The position numbers and the translations under genes are program-made. Shown here in pieces: positions 1 to 8,103 of a DNA stretch of 19,654 nt. The DNA is from Phosphoribacter sp044220725. Lineage in GTDB: Bacteria; Actinomycetota; Actinomycetes; Actinomycetales; Dermatophilaceae. The first letter of the stretch is position 1; each line of letters starts with the position of its first letter. Below the pieces are notes generated by a model. That model searched no databases. It saw only the letters and a program-made list of their open reading frames with translations, and was not told the origin of the DNA. The stretch spans positions 1 through 19,654 of the forward strand of contig JBGAQN010000085.1 in assembly GCA_044220725.1 (NCBI GenBank), given 5' to 3'.

Positions 1-49
1 CGTGGCGCCCGCAGGGGGTCGGGCCGCCACGCGGCATACACGCTGACAA

Positions 50-81
50 CCCCGCGGGGAGCCGGGAGGTTCCCCGCGGGG
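50..81 (-). terminator. Terminator hairpin after the thiolase gene
   Basis: The arms CCCCGCGGGGA (50-60) and TCCCCGCGGGG (71-81) are perfect reverse complements, 11 bp, with a 10-nt loop. The hairpin begins 6 nt beyond the thiolase stop codon on the minus strand. There is no T-tract, as is common for actinobacterial terminators. Confidence 0.7.
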
Positions 82-87
82 CGAAAC

Positions 88-1284
<1,197 letters not shown>

Positions 1285-1331
1285 AGCGCAGCCTCCAAGG
1301 GCGGTCGGGGCGAGCGGTCAGGTGTGCGTCC

Positions 1332-1337
1332 ACTGTA
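1332..1337 (-). promoter_or_regulatory. Possible -10 box of the thiolase gene
   Basis: TACAGT on the minus strand, about 47 nt upstream of the thiolase ATG, matches the actinobacterial TANNNT -10 pattern. No convincing -35 is visible, so this is a weak call. Confidence 0.3.
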
Positions 1338-1388
1338 GCCGCGAGCGTGTGGGCCAGGCCGGGGATCGCAGGTGGGACGCACCACACG

Positions 1389-1405
1389 CCGGTCAGTCCG
1401 ACCGG
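1389..1405. promoter_or_regulatory. Inverted repeat in the thiolase/mce intergenic region
   Basis: CCGGTC (1389-1394) and GACCGG (1400-1405) form a perfect 6-bp inverted repeat with a 5-nt spacer, between two divergent acyl-CoA genes. The geometry fits a dimeric repressor site, but no regulator is encoded nearby. Confidence 0.3.
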
Positions 1406-1482
1406 GGGCGCGACCGACACGGGCAGTCCCGAGCCGGAGGTCGGGGCACCGGTCCCGAGCATGAAGGGCGTCACATCCGCGC

Positions 1483-1512
1483 GCGGGCGGCATACGCAGG
1501 TATGCCGCCCGC
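1483..1512. promoter_or_regulatory. GGCATAC-type palindrome overlapping the mce promoter
   Basis: GCGGGCGGCATAC (1483-1495) and GTATGCCGCCCGC (1500-1512) are perfect 13-bp arms around a 4-nt loop. The same kind of hairpin sits downstream of other genes here as a terminator. This copy instead lies between divergent genes and ends 1 nt before the mce -10 box, so it covers the -35 region. It could be an operator, or an upstream insulator against transcription from the thiolase side. Confidence 0.5.
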
Positions 1513-1513
1513 C

Positions 1514-1519
1514 TAGTCT
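1514..1519 (+). promoter_or_regulatory. -10 box of mce, leaderless geometry
   Basis: TAGTCT is followed by exactly 6 nt and then the ATG of mce. There is no Shine-Dalgarno, so transcription probably starts at or next to the start codon. Confidence 0.55.
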
Positions 1520-1525
1520 GCGGGT

Positions 1526-1966
1526 ATGGATGCTGCCTTGTTCACCATGATCGACCACGTCGGCATTGCCGTCCCCGACCTCGACGCTGCCATCGCCTTC
1601 TATCGGGACATCTACGGGATGCAGCTACTCCACGAGGAGACCAACGAGGAGCAGGGAGTCCGCGAGGCGATGATGGCCGTTGGGGCTTCGGGGTCGTGCA
1701 TTCAGTTGCTCGCGCCCCTTTCGCCGGACTCGCCGATCGGGAAGTTCCTGGCCCGGTCCGGTCCGGGGATCCAACAGATGGCTTACCGGGTGCAGGACAT
1801 CGACGCCGTGTGTGCGACCCTGCGCGAGCGCGGGGTGCGGCTGCTCTACGAGGTCCCCAAACGGGGGACCAGTGACAGCCGAGTCAACTTCATCCATCCC
1901 AAGGACGCCGGCGGAGTCCTCGTCGAGCTCGTCGAGCCCGCTGCCGGTGCGGGCGCGCATCACTGA
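1526..1966 (+). CDS. mce: Methylmalonyl-CoA epimerase (VOC family)
   Basis: Interconverts the (2R) and (2S) epimers of methylmalonyl-CoA; family members also act on ethylmalonyl-CoA. The protein has 146 residues in two vicinal-oxygen-chelate modules. Recognisable stretches are IDHVGIAVPDLDAAIAFYR near the N-terminus, EEQGVREAM around residue 42, and INFxHPKDxGGVLVELVEP-like sequence near 120-138. Candidate metal ligands are His11, Gln60 and Glu134. The fourth position, His91 in the Propionibacterium enzyme, is Gln84 here (GIQQMAYR rather than the usual HHxA). The ATG at 1526 has no Shine-Dalgarno but sits 6 nt after TAGTCT, which suggests a leaderless mRNA. It acts together with Ccr and MeaA, encoded further along the window. 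Confidence 0.9.
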   Translation: MDAALFTMIDHVGIAVPDLDAAIAFYRDIYGMQLLHEETNEEQGVREAMMAVGASGSCIQLLAPLSPDSPIGKFLARSGPGIQQMAYRVQDIDAVCATLRERGVRLLYEVPKRGTSDSRVNFIHPKDAGGVLVELVEPAAGAGAHH

Positions 1967-2004
1967 CCGGCGGCGCCATTCCTGACCCGCGCGAGCGGCA
2001 TACG

Positions 2005-3066
2005 TCAACCTGGAGGGAAACCCACGCCAGCGGTGGGTTTCCCTCCAGGTTGGGCGGTGACGGGTGCCGGGCAACCACGCCGACGGCACCGACGGAGTTG
2101 GCCGCTCCACCCGCGCGAATGCAGCACCGCGCCCACCTCCACCGCCAGCGGACAGGGCCCCGCGGTCACGTCGAGCCAGCCAGCGCGCAGGGTCAGCCAC
2201 CCGGCCGCGGCGTTGCCCCGATCCCGGCGAGTGTCGGCCAGCCGGTTCCGGCCCTCGTGACCCAGGCGACCATCGAGTTCCACAAGCACCCGGAAGTCCG
2301 GGTAACCGATGTCGTGTCGCCACGGCATACCCGTCGCTGAGGAGACCTGCGCGATGCCGCGCGGCAGACCGTGCGCCCGCTCCACATCGCGCACATAGCG
2401 CACTTCGAGAATGCTCTCCGCGCCTCCCGCCACGACGGCGAGCGCCTCGCCCAACTCGCGCCGCCATCGATGCCGCGCTCGGCGCTCCAACGCTGTCGTC
2501 AGTGCTCGCACCGTGGTGAGCCGCCGTTGGGTGGCCAGCGCCGCGATGGCGATGGCACCGTCGAGATCCTTGCTGTCAGCGACGTCGAGCACCGTGTGCT
2601 CGACCGTTGTCCGCCAGGGCCACGCCAGTTCGTGGGTGCGTTCGGCGAGCCACGCGCTGCGGCGCAACGTGACTCCCTCCTTGGGCTCGACGCGCCGCGT
2701 GAGCGGGACGGCGACCTCCACCGATGCGGGTGTCGGGGCCAGCCCCCACAGGTATGCCGCGCTGCCCCCGACCAAGGCGGCTCCCGACCCGCAGGCCAAC
2801 AAGCCGGCGACGGCCCGGGTGTGCCACTGGGTCCGTCCGGGTTCGGTGAGGTAAATGCCGTGATGGAGCCGGATCCACTGGCCAGCAGCCACCCGTCCGG
2901 CGACTCGGCGCTCAGTGAGTCCACCGCTGCGGGCCTGGGCCAGGGTGAGCACACCGAACTGCTCCTGGGCCAACCGGTGCAGCCCCGCGGCGTCGAGCGG
3001 GCGATCGGGATGCCAATAGGGAGCCCCAGCCCTCGGCGGGACGTCGTCGTCGCGGTTGGCGCGCAT
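2005..3066 (-). CDS. AbiEi-type winged-helix / DUF559 endonuclease-like protein
   Basis: Protein of 353 residues. The N-terminal part (about 25-80, with FGVLTLAQARSGGLTERRV and RLHHGIYLT) resembles the winged-helix domain of type IV AbiEi antitoxins. The C-terminal part (about 200-320) resembles DUF559, a VSR/restriction-like fold: a glutamate in GGAESILEVRYVRDVE, then DIGYPDFRVLVELDG and a conserved RDRGN. Such proteins are common orphans in actinobacterial genomes and their function is not established. I see no AbiEii toxin partner beside it. The final 15 or so residues (GGKPTAGVGFPPG) are encoded by a palindromic repeat. The ATG at 3066 lacks a Shine-Dalgarno but follows CATGCT by 6 nt. 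Identical palindromes lie at its 3' end and about 100 bp beyond its 5' end. Confidence 0.75.
   Translation of the reverse strand: MRANRDDDVPPRAGAPYWHPDRPLDAAGLHRLAQEQFGVLTLAQARSGGLTERRVAGRVAAGQWIRLHHGIYLTEPGRTQWHTRAVAGLLACGSGAALVGGSAAYLWGLAPTPASVEVAVPLTRRVEPKEGVTLRRSAWLAERTHELAWPWRTTVEHTVLDVADSKDLDGAIAIAALATQRRLTTVRALTTALERRARHRWRRELGEALAVVAGGAESILEVRYVRDVERAHGLPRGIAQVSSATGMPWRHDIGYPDFRVLVELDGRLGHEGRNRLADTRRDRGNAAAGWLTLRAGWLDVTAGPCPLAVEVGAVLHSRGWSGQLRRCRRRGCPAPVTAQPGGKPTAGVGFPPG
2006..2052. repeat. Palindromic repeat, copy 1 (20-bp stem)
   Basis: CAACCTGGAGGGAAACCCAC (2006-2025) and its exact reverse complement (2033-2052) flank the loop GCCAGCG. It lies between the convergent mce and AbiEi/DUF559 genes, so it could end transcription from both sides. 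It also encodes the last codons of the AbiEi/DUF559 protein, whose TGA occupies 2005-2007. The central 37 nt (2011-2047) are identical to copy 2 at 3163-3199. Both copies are preceded by GCG(A/G)GCGGCATACG. Confidence 0.85.
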
Positions 3067-3072
3067 GCGATC

Positions 3073-3078
3073 AGCATG
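3073..3078 (-). promoter_or_regulatory. Possible -10 box of the AbiEi/DUF559 gene, leaderless geometry
   Basis: CATGCT on the minus strand is followed by 6 nt and then the ATG at 3066, the same spacing as at mce, the dehydrogenase and the adenosyltransferase gene. Confidence 0.35.
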
Positions 3079-3105
3079 GCAAGACCCGCGGCACAGCCTG
3101 CGAAG

Positions 3106-3114
3106 TTATCCACA
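3106..3114. promoter_or_regulatory. Perfect DnaA box upstream of the AbiEi/DUF559 gene
   Basis: TTATCCACA matches the canonical DnaA box exactly and lies about 40 bp upstream of the AbiEi/DUF559 start. It is a single site, so this is not a replication origin. It may give DnaA-dependent control of the gene, or may be a sequence travelling with it. Confidence 0.5.
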
Positions 3115-3161
3115 GGGGACCGGGCGCTCGGCCGGGTCGGGCGCGGGCGGCATACGGGAAG

Positions 3162-3200
3162 GTGGAGGGAAACCCACGCCAGCGGTGGGTTTCCCTCCAC
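3162..3200. repeat. Palindromic repeat, copy 2 (16-bp stem)
   Basis: GTGGAGGGAAACCCAC (3162-3177) and GTGGGTTTCCCTCCAC (3185-3200) are perfect reverse complements around the loop GCCAGCG. Its central 37 nt are identical to copy 1 and in the same orientation. It sits between the divergent AbiEi/DUF559 and ccr genes, where a terminator role makes little sense. The rest of this 314-bp intergenic stretch (3067-3380) holds a DnaA box, one GGCATAC at 3149, a possible ccr -10 at 3283 and an inverted repeat at 3299. Confidence 0.85.
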
Positions 3201-3282
3201 ATTCCGGCTCGTCTCGTCGAGCGACCTACCCGGGTGGGCAACGTCACGGGTCGAGGCCCTCAGCACGCCCTGAGCTTGCGAG

Positions 3283-3316
3283 TACGGTCGAGCGAAGAGC
3301 GCCAGATCGTTGGCGC
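3283..3316 (+). promoter_or_regulatory. Possible ccr promoter and operator
   Basis: TACGGT (3283-3288) fits a -10 box about 93 nt before the ccr start. Just downstream, GCGCCA (3299-3304) and TGGCGC (3311-3316) form a perfect 6-6-6 inverted repeat, placed where a repressor could block the start of transcription. No regulator gene is adjacent. Confidence 0.35.
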
Positions 3317-3380
3317 GTCGTCGATCTCCGGCGCTTGCAGCCCAGCCCACGGGCGCACGCCCATGCAGAGAGGACCCACG

Positions 3381-4727
3381 ATGACCAAAGAGCTCTACGA
3401 CCTGGGCGAGCAGCCTCCCCTGGGCGAGGTCCCCGCGAAGATGCACGCCTGGCTGATCCGGCCGGAGCGCTTCGGCCCGCCGCTGGAGGCCTTCCAAAAG
3501 GAGGTCGTCGACGTCCCCTCGATCGCCGACGACGAGGTGCTCGTCTATGTCATGGCCGCCGGCATCAACTACAACAACGTCTGGGCCGGCCTGGGCATCC
3601 CCGTCGACGTCGTCGGTGCCCGCAACAAGGCGGGCGAGCCGGAGCGCTTCCACATCGGGGGCAGCGACGCCTCGGGCATCGTCTATGCCGTCGGCAAGGA
3701 CGTCACCAACGTCAAGGTCGGCGACGAGGTCGTCATGCACTGCGGCAAGTGGGACCGCAACTGCCCGACGGTCCTGCGCGGCGGCGACCCCATGTATTCG
3801 CCGAGCTTCCGGATCTGGGGCTACGAGACCAACTACGGCAGCTTCGCGCAGTTCACCAAGGTCCAGGCCCAGCAGTGCATGCCCAAGCCCACGCACCTGA
3901 CCTGGGAGGCCGCCTCGGCCTACACCCTCGTCGCAGCGACGGCCTGGCGGATGCTGCACGGCTGGGGCGAGAACGCCATCAAGGAAGGCGACGTCGCCCT
4001 CATCTGGGGCGGTGCCGGTGGCCTGGGCTCGATGGCGATCCAGATCGTCAAAGCGGCCGGCGGCACACCGATCGCCGTCGTTTCCGGCGAGGACAAGTTC
4101 GACTACTGCCTCAAGCTTGGCGCCAAGGGCTGCATCAACCGCAACGACTTCGACCACTGGGGCATGCTCCCCCACTGGAAGGACGACGCGGCATACGGGA
4201 CCTGGCTCAAGGGCGCGCGCAAGTTCGGCTCGGCGATCTGGGACGTCCTGGGCGAGCGCCGCGCCCCGAACGTCGTCTTCGAGCACCCGGGCGAGAGCAC
4301 GATCCCCACCTCGATCTTTGTCTGCGACACCGGCGGCATGGTCGTCGTCTGCGCCGGCACCACCGGCTACAACGCGACCGTCGACCTGCGCTACCTGTGG
4401 ATGCGTCAGAAGCGCCTGCAGGGCTCGCACTTCGCCAACGCCGTGCAGTCCAACCAGATGAACCAGCTCGCGTTGGCCGGCAAGCTCGACCCATGCCTGT
4501 CGCAGGCCTTCACCTACGACGAGATCCCCCTCGCCCACGACCTCATGTACCGCAACAAGCACCCGCACGGGAACATGGCGGTCCTCGTCGGCGCGACGGA
4601 CTTCGGCCAGGGCGCGACGGCCCCAGAGCCGGTAGCTATGCCCCATCCGACGCTGCCCGAGGGCGATGCCCACTCGACGCCGCGGATTGTCCCGCACTCG
4701 ACCGACCGCGAGTTGCTCCCGGAGTGA
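3381..4727 (+). CDS. ccr: Crotonyl-CoA carboxylase/reductase
   Basis: Catalyses NADPH-dependent reductive carboxylation of crotonyl-CoA to (2S)-ethylmalonyl-CoA, the signature step of the ethylmalonyl-CoA pathway; it can also feed ethylmalonyl units to polyketide synthesis. The protein has 448 residues, close to the 447 of Streptomyces Ccr, and is an MDR-superfamily enzyme. Visible motifs are AGINYNNVWAGLG (61-72, containing the conserved Asn), RIWGYETNYGSFAQF (144-158), the Rossmann loop IWGGAGGLGSMA (208-219) and GSHFANAVQSNQ with the conserved active-site His. MTKELYDL at 3381 was chosen because it matches the family N-terminus and has GAGAGGA upstream; an in-frame ATG at 3363 would add six residues. 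The C-terminal tail after about residue 410 is loosely conserved. A strong hairpin follows at 4765. Confidence 0.95.
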   Translation: MTKELYDLGEQPPLGEVPAKMHAWLIRPERFGPPLEAFQKEVVDVPSIADDEVLVYVMAAGINYNNVWAGLGIPVDVVGARNKAGEPERFHIGGSDASGIVYAVGKDVTNVKVGDEVVMHCGKWDRNCPTVLRGGDPMYSPSFRIWGYETNYGSFAQFTKVQAQQCMPKPTHLTWEAASAYTLVAATAWRMLHGWGENAIKEGDVALIWGGAGGLGSMAIQIVKAAGGTPIAVVSGEDKFDYCLKLGAKGCINRNDFDHWGMLPHWKDDAAYGTWLKGARKFGSAIWDVLGERRAPNVVFEHPGESTIPTSIFVCDTGGMVVVCAGTTGYNATVDLRYLWMRQKRLQGSHFANAVQSNQMNQLALAGKLDPCLSQAFTYDEIPLAHDLMYRNKHPHGNMAVLVGATDFGQGATAPEPVAMPHPTLPEGDAHSTPRIVPHSTDRELLPE

Positions 4728-4764
4728 CCCGACCGCCCCCCTGTGGGCGGCACGTCACGCCAGT

Positions 4765-4798
4765 TGCGCGGCATACTCCCTCGGGGGTATGCCGCGCA
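4765..4798 (+). terminator. GGCATAC-type terminator after ccr
   Basis: TGCGCGGCATAC (4765-4776) and GTATGCCGCGCA (4787-4798) are perfect 12-bp arms, with further G-C pairing inside. The hairpin starts 37 nt after the ccr stop and precedes the promoter of the next gene. Confidence 0.7.
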
Positions 4799-4861
4799 GC
4801 CACGCGCGCCGACCCTCAGGCAGGGATCCTCGTCGGGAGGGGCGATGTGCCGTCCGGTCGC

Positions 4862-4917
4862 TAGGCTCGGCCCACACAGGGGCCGGAGCCCATGTTCACA
4901 AGGGCCGGAAGCCCATG
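4862..4917 (+). promoter_or_regulatory. Promoter and duplicated mini-hairpin 5' UTR of the AI-2E-type gene
   Basis: TAGGCT (4862-4867) is a good -10 match. The predicted leader of about 60 nt contains near-identical 15-16-nt copies, GGGCCGGAGCCCATG (4880-4894) and GGGCCGGAAGCCCATG (4902-4917). Each can fold into a small GGGC/GCCC hairpin. The start codon and Shine-Dalgarno follow at 4922-4936. Confidence 0.4.
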
Positions 4918-4933
4918 GTCCGGAGGTGAGCAG

Positions 4934-6157
4934 ATGACGACGATCGGATCCACCGACCCGACCGAGAGTTCCACGCAGCGACCTGCCGAGCCCGCCAAAC
5001 GCGAGGCCGCCGAGGGTGCCGACGCCGCAGAGCCTGCCGAGGCGCACGAGCCTGCCGAGGCGCACGGGCCTGCCGCGACGGCGCGGAACGGGTCGGCACA
5101 TCCCCCAGCCGGTCGCCCGATCAACCGTCTCTCACCCTTCTACCTCGGCCTGGTCGGCGGGGTCGGCCTGCTCACGGCTTACATGCTCTGGCAGGCGGTG
5201 GCCCAACTCGACACCGTGCTCACCCTCATCGTCATCGCGCTCTTCCTCGCGCTGGCCCTCAACCCGCTCGTCGAACGGCTCATTGCCGCGGGCGTGAGCC
5301 GGCCCCGCGCAGTGGCGGCCGTGACCGGCCTGGTCGTCGTGGTCTTTGTCCTGCTCGGCCTGGTCGTCGTGCCCCCGGTCACCCAACAGGGCGGCGACCT
5401 GGCCCGCAATGCGCCGCGATACCTGGACAACCTCATGGCCGACCCTCGGCTGCGCGACCTCGACTCGACCTACCACCTGTTGGACAAGGCCCGTGAGGAG
5501 ATCACCCGACGGCTCAGCGACGGCAGCTTCATGTCCCAAGCGGTCGGAGGTGTCCTCGGCGCAGGCCTGGCCGTGGTCTCGGGTCTGTTCTCGACGATCA
5601 CTGTCTTGGTCCTCACCCTCTACTTCCTCGCCTGCCTCCCCTCGCTCAAACGGGCGGCATACGCTCTGGTTCCGGCCAGTCGCCGCCCGCGAGTCGAGTC
5701 GCTCGCGGAGGAGATCATGCGGCGGGTGGGGTCATACGCGATCGGCCAGGTTCTCGTCGCAACGATCAACGCGTGTTGCTCCTACGTCATGATGAAGATC
5801 GTCGGCATCCCGTATGCCGCGGTGCTCGCCGTCGCGGTCGGTGCGCTCGGCCTCATCCCCATGGTCGGCGCCACGCTCGGCGCGGTCGTTGTCGCGGTCG
5901 TGGCCCTCTTCGTCGATCCAACAAAGGCGGTCATCGCCCTGCTCTATTTCGTCGTGTACCAACAGATCGAGAACTACGTCGTCGCCCCGAGGATCATGCA
6001 GCGAACCGTCGCCGTGCCGGGCGCCATCACGGTGGTTGCCGCCCTGGCAGGGGGAACGCTAGCCGGGGTGCTGGGCGCGCTCCTGGCGATCCCGACCGCC
6101 GCCGGCCTGCTGTTGCTCTACGAAGAGGTGCTCGTCCCTCGGCAAGACGCCCACTGA
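4934..6157 (+). CDS. AI-2E family transporter (PerM/DUF20-type membrane protein)
   Basis: Polytopic membrane protein of 407 residues. The first 66 residues are a disordered Ala/Glu/Pro-rich tail containing a repeated EPAEAH. They are followed by about eight hydrophobic segments, beginning near PFYLGLVGGVGLL at residue 68. The family signature near the C-terminus is YQQIENYVVAPRIM, and the amphipathic middle section (about 150-200) is also typical. Some relatives export autoinducer-2 or act as sodium/proton antiporters; the substrate cannot be told here. ATG 4934 is preceded by GGAGG with a 7-nt spacer; an in-frame ATG at 4892 has a poorly spaced ribosome site. The next gene begins 66 nt downstream with its own promoter-like sequence. 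Confidence 0.88.
   Translation: MTTIGSTDPTESSTQRPAEPAKREAAEGADAAEPAEAHEPAEAHGPAATARNGSAHPPAGRPINRLSPFYLGLVGGVGLLTAYMLWQAVAQLDTVLTLIVIALFLALALNPLVERLIAAGVSRPRAVAAVTGLVVVVFVLLGLVVVPPVTQQGGDLARNAPRYLDNLMADPRLRDLDSTYHLLDKAREEITRRLSDGSFMSQAVGGVLGAGLAVVSGLFSTITVLVLTLYFLACLPSLKRAAYALVPASRRPRVESLAEEIMRRVGSYAIGQVLVATINACCSYVMMKIVGIPYAAVLAVAVGALGLIPMVGATLGAVVVAVVALFVDPTKAVIALLYFVVYQQIENYVVAPRIMQRTVAVPGAITVVAALAGGTLAGVLGALLAIPTAAGLLLLYEEVLVPRQDAH
5031..5066 (+). repeat. 18-bp tandem repeat, two exact copies
   Basis: The unit AGCCTGCCGAGGCGCACG occurs at 5031-5048 and 5049-5066, with a degenerate partial third copy after it. It encodes EPAEAH repeats in the disordered N-terminal tail of the AI-2E-type protein and is a likely site of length variation between strains. 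Confidence 0.8.
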
Positions 6158-6161
6158 GCCC

Positions 6162-6178
6162 GGCGTGACCGCCACGCC
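6162..6178 (+). terminator. Possible weak terminator after the AI-2E-type gene
   Basis: GGCGTG (6162-6167) and CACGCC (6173-6178) form a 6-bp stem with a 5-nt loop, directly after the stop codon at 6157. The flanking C/G bases could extend it imperfectly. Confidence 0.3.
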
Positions 6179-6211
6179 CGGCCACCGTCCTCAGCGGGCG
6201 TGATCTCCTGA

Positions 6212-6217
6212 CAGGAT
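6212..6217 (+). promoter_or_regulatory. -10-like box of the cNMP/CBS/DUF294 gene
   Basis: CAGGAT followed by 6 nt and then ATG 6224 has the same geometry as the other leaderless candidates. AGGA within it could alternatively be read as a short Shine-Dalgarno. Confidence 0.4.
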
Positions 6218-6223
6218 GACGCC

Positions 6224-8095
6224 ATGGCCTTGGACGTGGAACTCATTGAAGTCCGCGACTTCCTCGCGGCGCATCACCCCTTCGACGACCTCCCCGCCGG
6301 CCAACTCGATCGCTTGGCGTCGCGGCTGCGCATCGAGTATTTCCGCCGGGGAACCCGGATCATCGCCCGGGGCGAGGACAACCATCACCTCTATGTCGTC
6401 CGGTCCGGCGCGATCGAGATGCATGACATGCATGGCGGGTTCATGGATCGCGGTGAGGTCGGGACGACTTTCGGCTCCTACACGCTCGTCCAGGGCAACC
6501 CGGCAAACTTCGAGGTCGTCGCTCTCGAGGACACCCTGTGCCTGGTCATGGACAACACCACCTTCCACGAACTTGCCACCGCCTTCCCCGTCTTTGGTCA
6601 CTACTTCGACCTCCAACGCACCAGCCGAATGCGCGGCGCCGTCGCGTCTTTGCATCTGACCACGACCGGCAGTGCCATTCTCAAGACGAAGGCGACCGAC
6701 ATCATCAGCCGACCGGCGGTGTCGGTCCCGGTCACCGCGTCGATCCAAGCCGCCGCCTTGGAAATGAGCCGCCATCGGGTGTCCTGCCTGCTCATTCTCG
6801 ACGAGGGCCGACTTGTCGGGATCGTCACCGACCGCGACCTGCGCAACCGAGTGGTCGCCGCGGGCATCGACCACGAGTTGCCCGTTTCGTGCGTCATGAG
6901 CACGGAACCGTTCATCGGTTCGTCAGACGCCCTCGCGTTCCAAATCCTCATGGAGATGACCAGCCGCAACATCCACCACCTGCCCATCCTCGCCCACGAC
7001 GGCACGCCCGAGGGGGTCGTCACGACGACCGACCTCATGCGCCTGGAACAGACCAACCCCATCTACCTCGTCGGGGACATCACTCAGGCCCCGGACATCG
7101 CCGCGGTCGCCGAGGTGAGCAAGCGTCTGGCCCTGATCGTCGAGCAACTGGTGACCCAGGATGCATCGGCCGAGGACATCGGTCGGATCGTCACGGCGGT
7201 CGGCGATGCGGTCGAGCGACGGCTGCTTGGCTTGGCCGAGTCTGAGCTGGGCCCCCCGCCCGTGCCCTACTGCTGGGTGTCGCTGGGCTCGCGAGCCCGC
7301 CAGGAACAGGCGTTGGCGGCCGATCAGGACAACGCCCTCATCCTGGACAACTCGGCGGGACCCGAGCACGCGGCATACTTCTCGGCGCTGGCCACCTTCG
7401 TGTGCGACGCCCTCGTCGAGTGCGGCTACCCCCGCTGTCCCGGCGATGTCATGGCCACCAACCCCCGGTGGCGGGTGCCACTGAACCAGTGGCGGGCCGA
7501 ATTCACCACGTGGCTCACTGAGCCGGTCCCTGACGCCATCCTGCGGGCCAGCATCTTCTTCGACATGCGCCCCGTCTACGGCGACCCGCGACTGTTCCAC
7601 AAACTGCGCAAGCACTTCCTCAAGCAGGCCCCGTCGGCCAAGTTGTTCCTGGCTCATCTGACCAAACGGGCGCTGGAGAACGAACCACCACTGGGCTTCT
7701 TCCGAGGCTTCGTCTTGGAGAAGCAGGGAGGCAATCGCGCCACTTTGGACATCAAGCGAGGAGGCGTGGGCGCGGTTGTCGAGACCGCTCGGGTGCTGGC
7801 TCTGTCGATTGGCTCGAGGGCGGTCAACACCCAAGCCCGGCTGGCGGCCGCCGTCGATGCCGGCACCTTAAGCCCAGAGCGCGGCCAGGACCTTCGAGAT
7901 GCCTTCGAGTTCATTTCCTACGTGCGCCTGCGCCACCAAGCGGCCCAGGTGCGCGCCCAGCGCGAGACGGACAATTTCGTAGCCCCTGACGATCTGAGCT
8001 CCTTCGAAAAGCGGCACTTGCGCGAGGCCTTCGCCATCGTTCGCTCGGCTCAGTCCTCCCTCTCGCACCGCTACCCCTCGACCTACATCTCCTAG
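6224..8095 (+). CDS. cNMP-binding / CBS / DUF294 putative nucleotidyltransferase
   Basis: Soluble signalling-type protein of 623 residues with a known domain order. A cyclic-nucleotide-binding fold spans about 10-125 (RRGTRIIARGEDNHHLYVVR, FGSYTLVQG). Two CBS domains follow (about 155-210 and 220-275; LVGIVTDRDLR and TPEGVVTTTDLMR). A DUF294 nucleotidyltransferase domain spans about 300-435, and an alpha-helical DUF294_C domain runs to the end. The nucleotidyltransferase signature is present as Gly355-Ser356, Arg359, Glu361 and the acidic pair Asp367/Asp369. It is GlnD-like in layout and presumably senses a nucleotide and modifies a partner, but no substrate is established. The start codon of the exonuclease gene follows 8 nt after its stop, and such pairs are recurrent in actinobacteria and proteobacteria. 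Confidence 0.88.
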   Translation: MALDVELIEVRDFLAAHHPFDDLPAGQLDRLASRLRIEYFRRGTRIIARGEDNHHLYVVRSGAIEMHDMHGGFMDRGEVGTTFGSYTLVQGNPANFEVVALEDTLCLVMDNTTFHELATAFPVFGHYFDLQRTSRMRGAVASLHLTTTGSAILKTKATDIISRPAVSVPVTASIQAAALEMSRHRVSCLLILDEGRLVGIVTDRDLRNRVVAAGIDHELPVSCVMSTEPFIGSSDALAFQILMEMTSRNIHHLPILAHDGTPEGVVTTTDLMRLEQTNPIYLVGDITQAPDIAAVAEVSKRLALIVEQLVTQDASAEDIGRIVTAVGDAVERRLLGLAESELGPPPVPYCWVSLGSRARQEQALAADQDNALILDNSAGPEHAAYFSALATFVCDALVECGYPRCPGDVMATNPRWRVPLNQWRAEFTTWLTEPVPDAILRASIFFDMRPVYGDPRLFHKLRKHFLKQAPSAKLFLAHLTKRALENEPPLGFFRGFVLEKQGGNRATLDIKRGGVGAVVETARVLALSIGSRAVNTQARLAAAVDAGTLSPERGQDLRDAFEFISYVRLRHQAAQVRAQRETDNFVAPDDLSSFEKRHLREAFAIVRSAQSSLSHRYPSTYIS

Positions 8096-8103
8096 GCGAC
8101 CAC

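Noticed and set aside
2005..3066. Type IV AbiE toxin-antitoxin pair
   Set aside because: No AbiEii nucleotidyltransferase toxin gene adjoins the AbiEi-like domain; the neighbours are mce and ccr.
3106..3114. Replication origin signalled by a DnaA box
   Set aside because: Only one box, no AT-rich unwinding region and no dnaA/dnaN nearby.
2006..3200. CRISPR array
   Set aside because: Only two repeats, more than 1 kb apart, with a gene between them and no cas genes.
2499..4697. Long minus-strand open frame opposite ccr
   Set aside because: It is antisense to a clear Ccr gene, has biased low-complexity composition and no family-like segment; GC-rich codons create such shadows.
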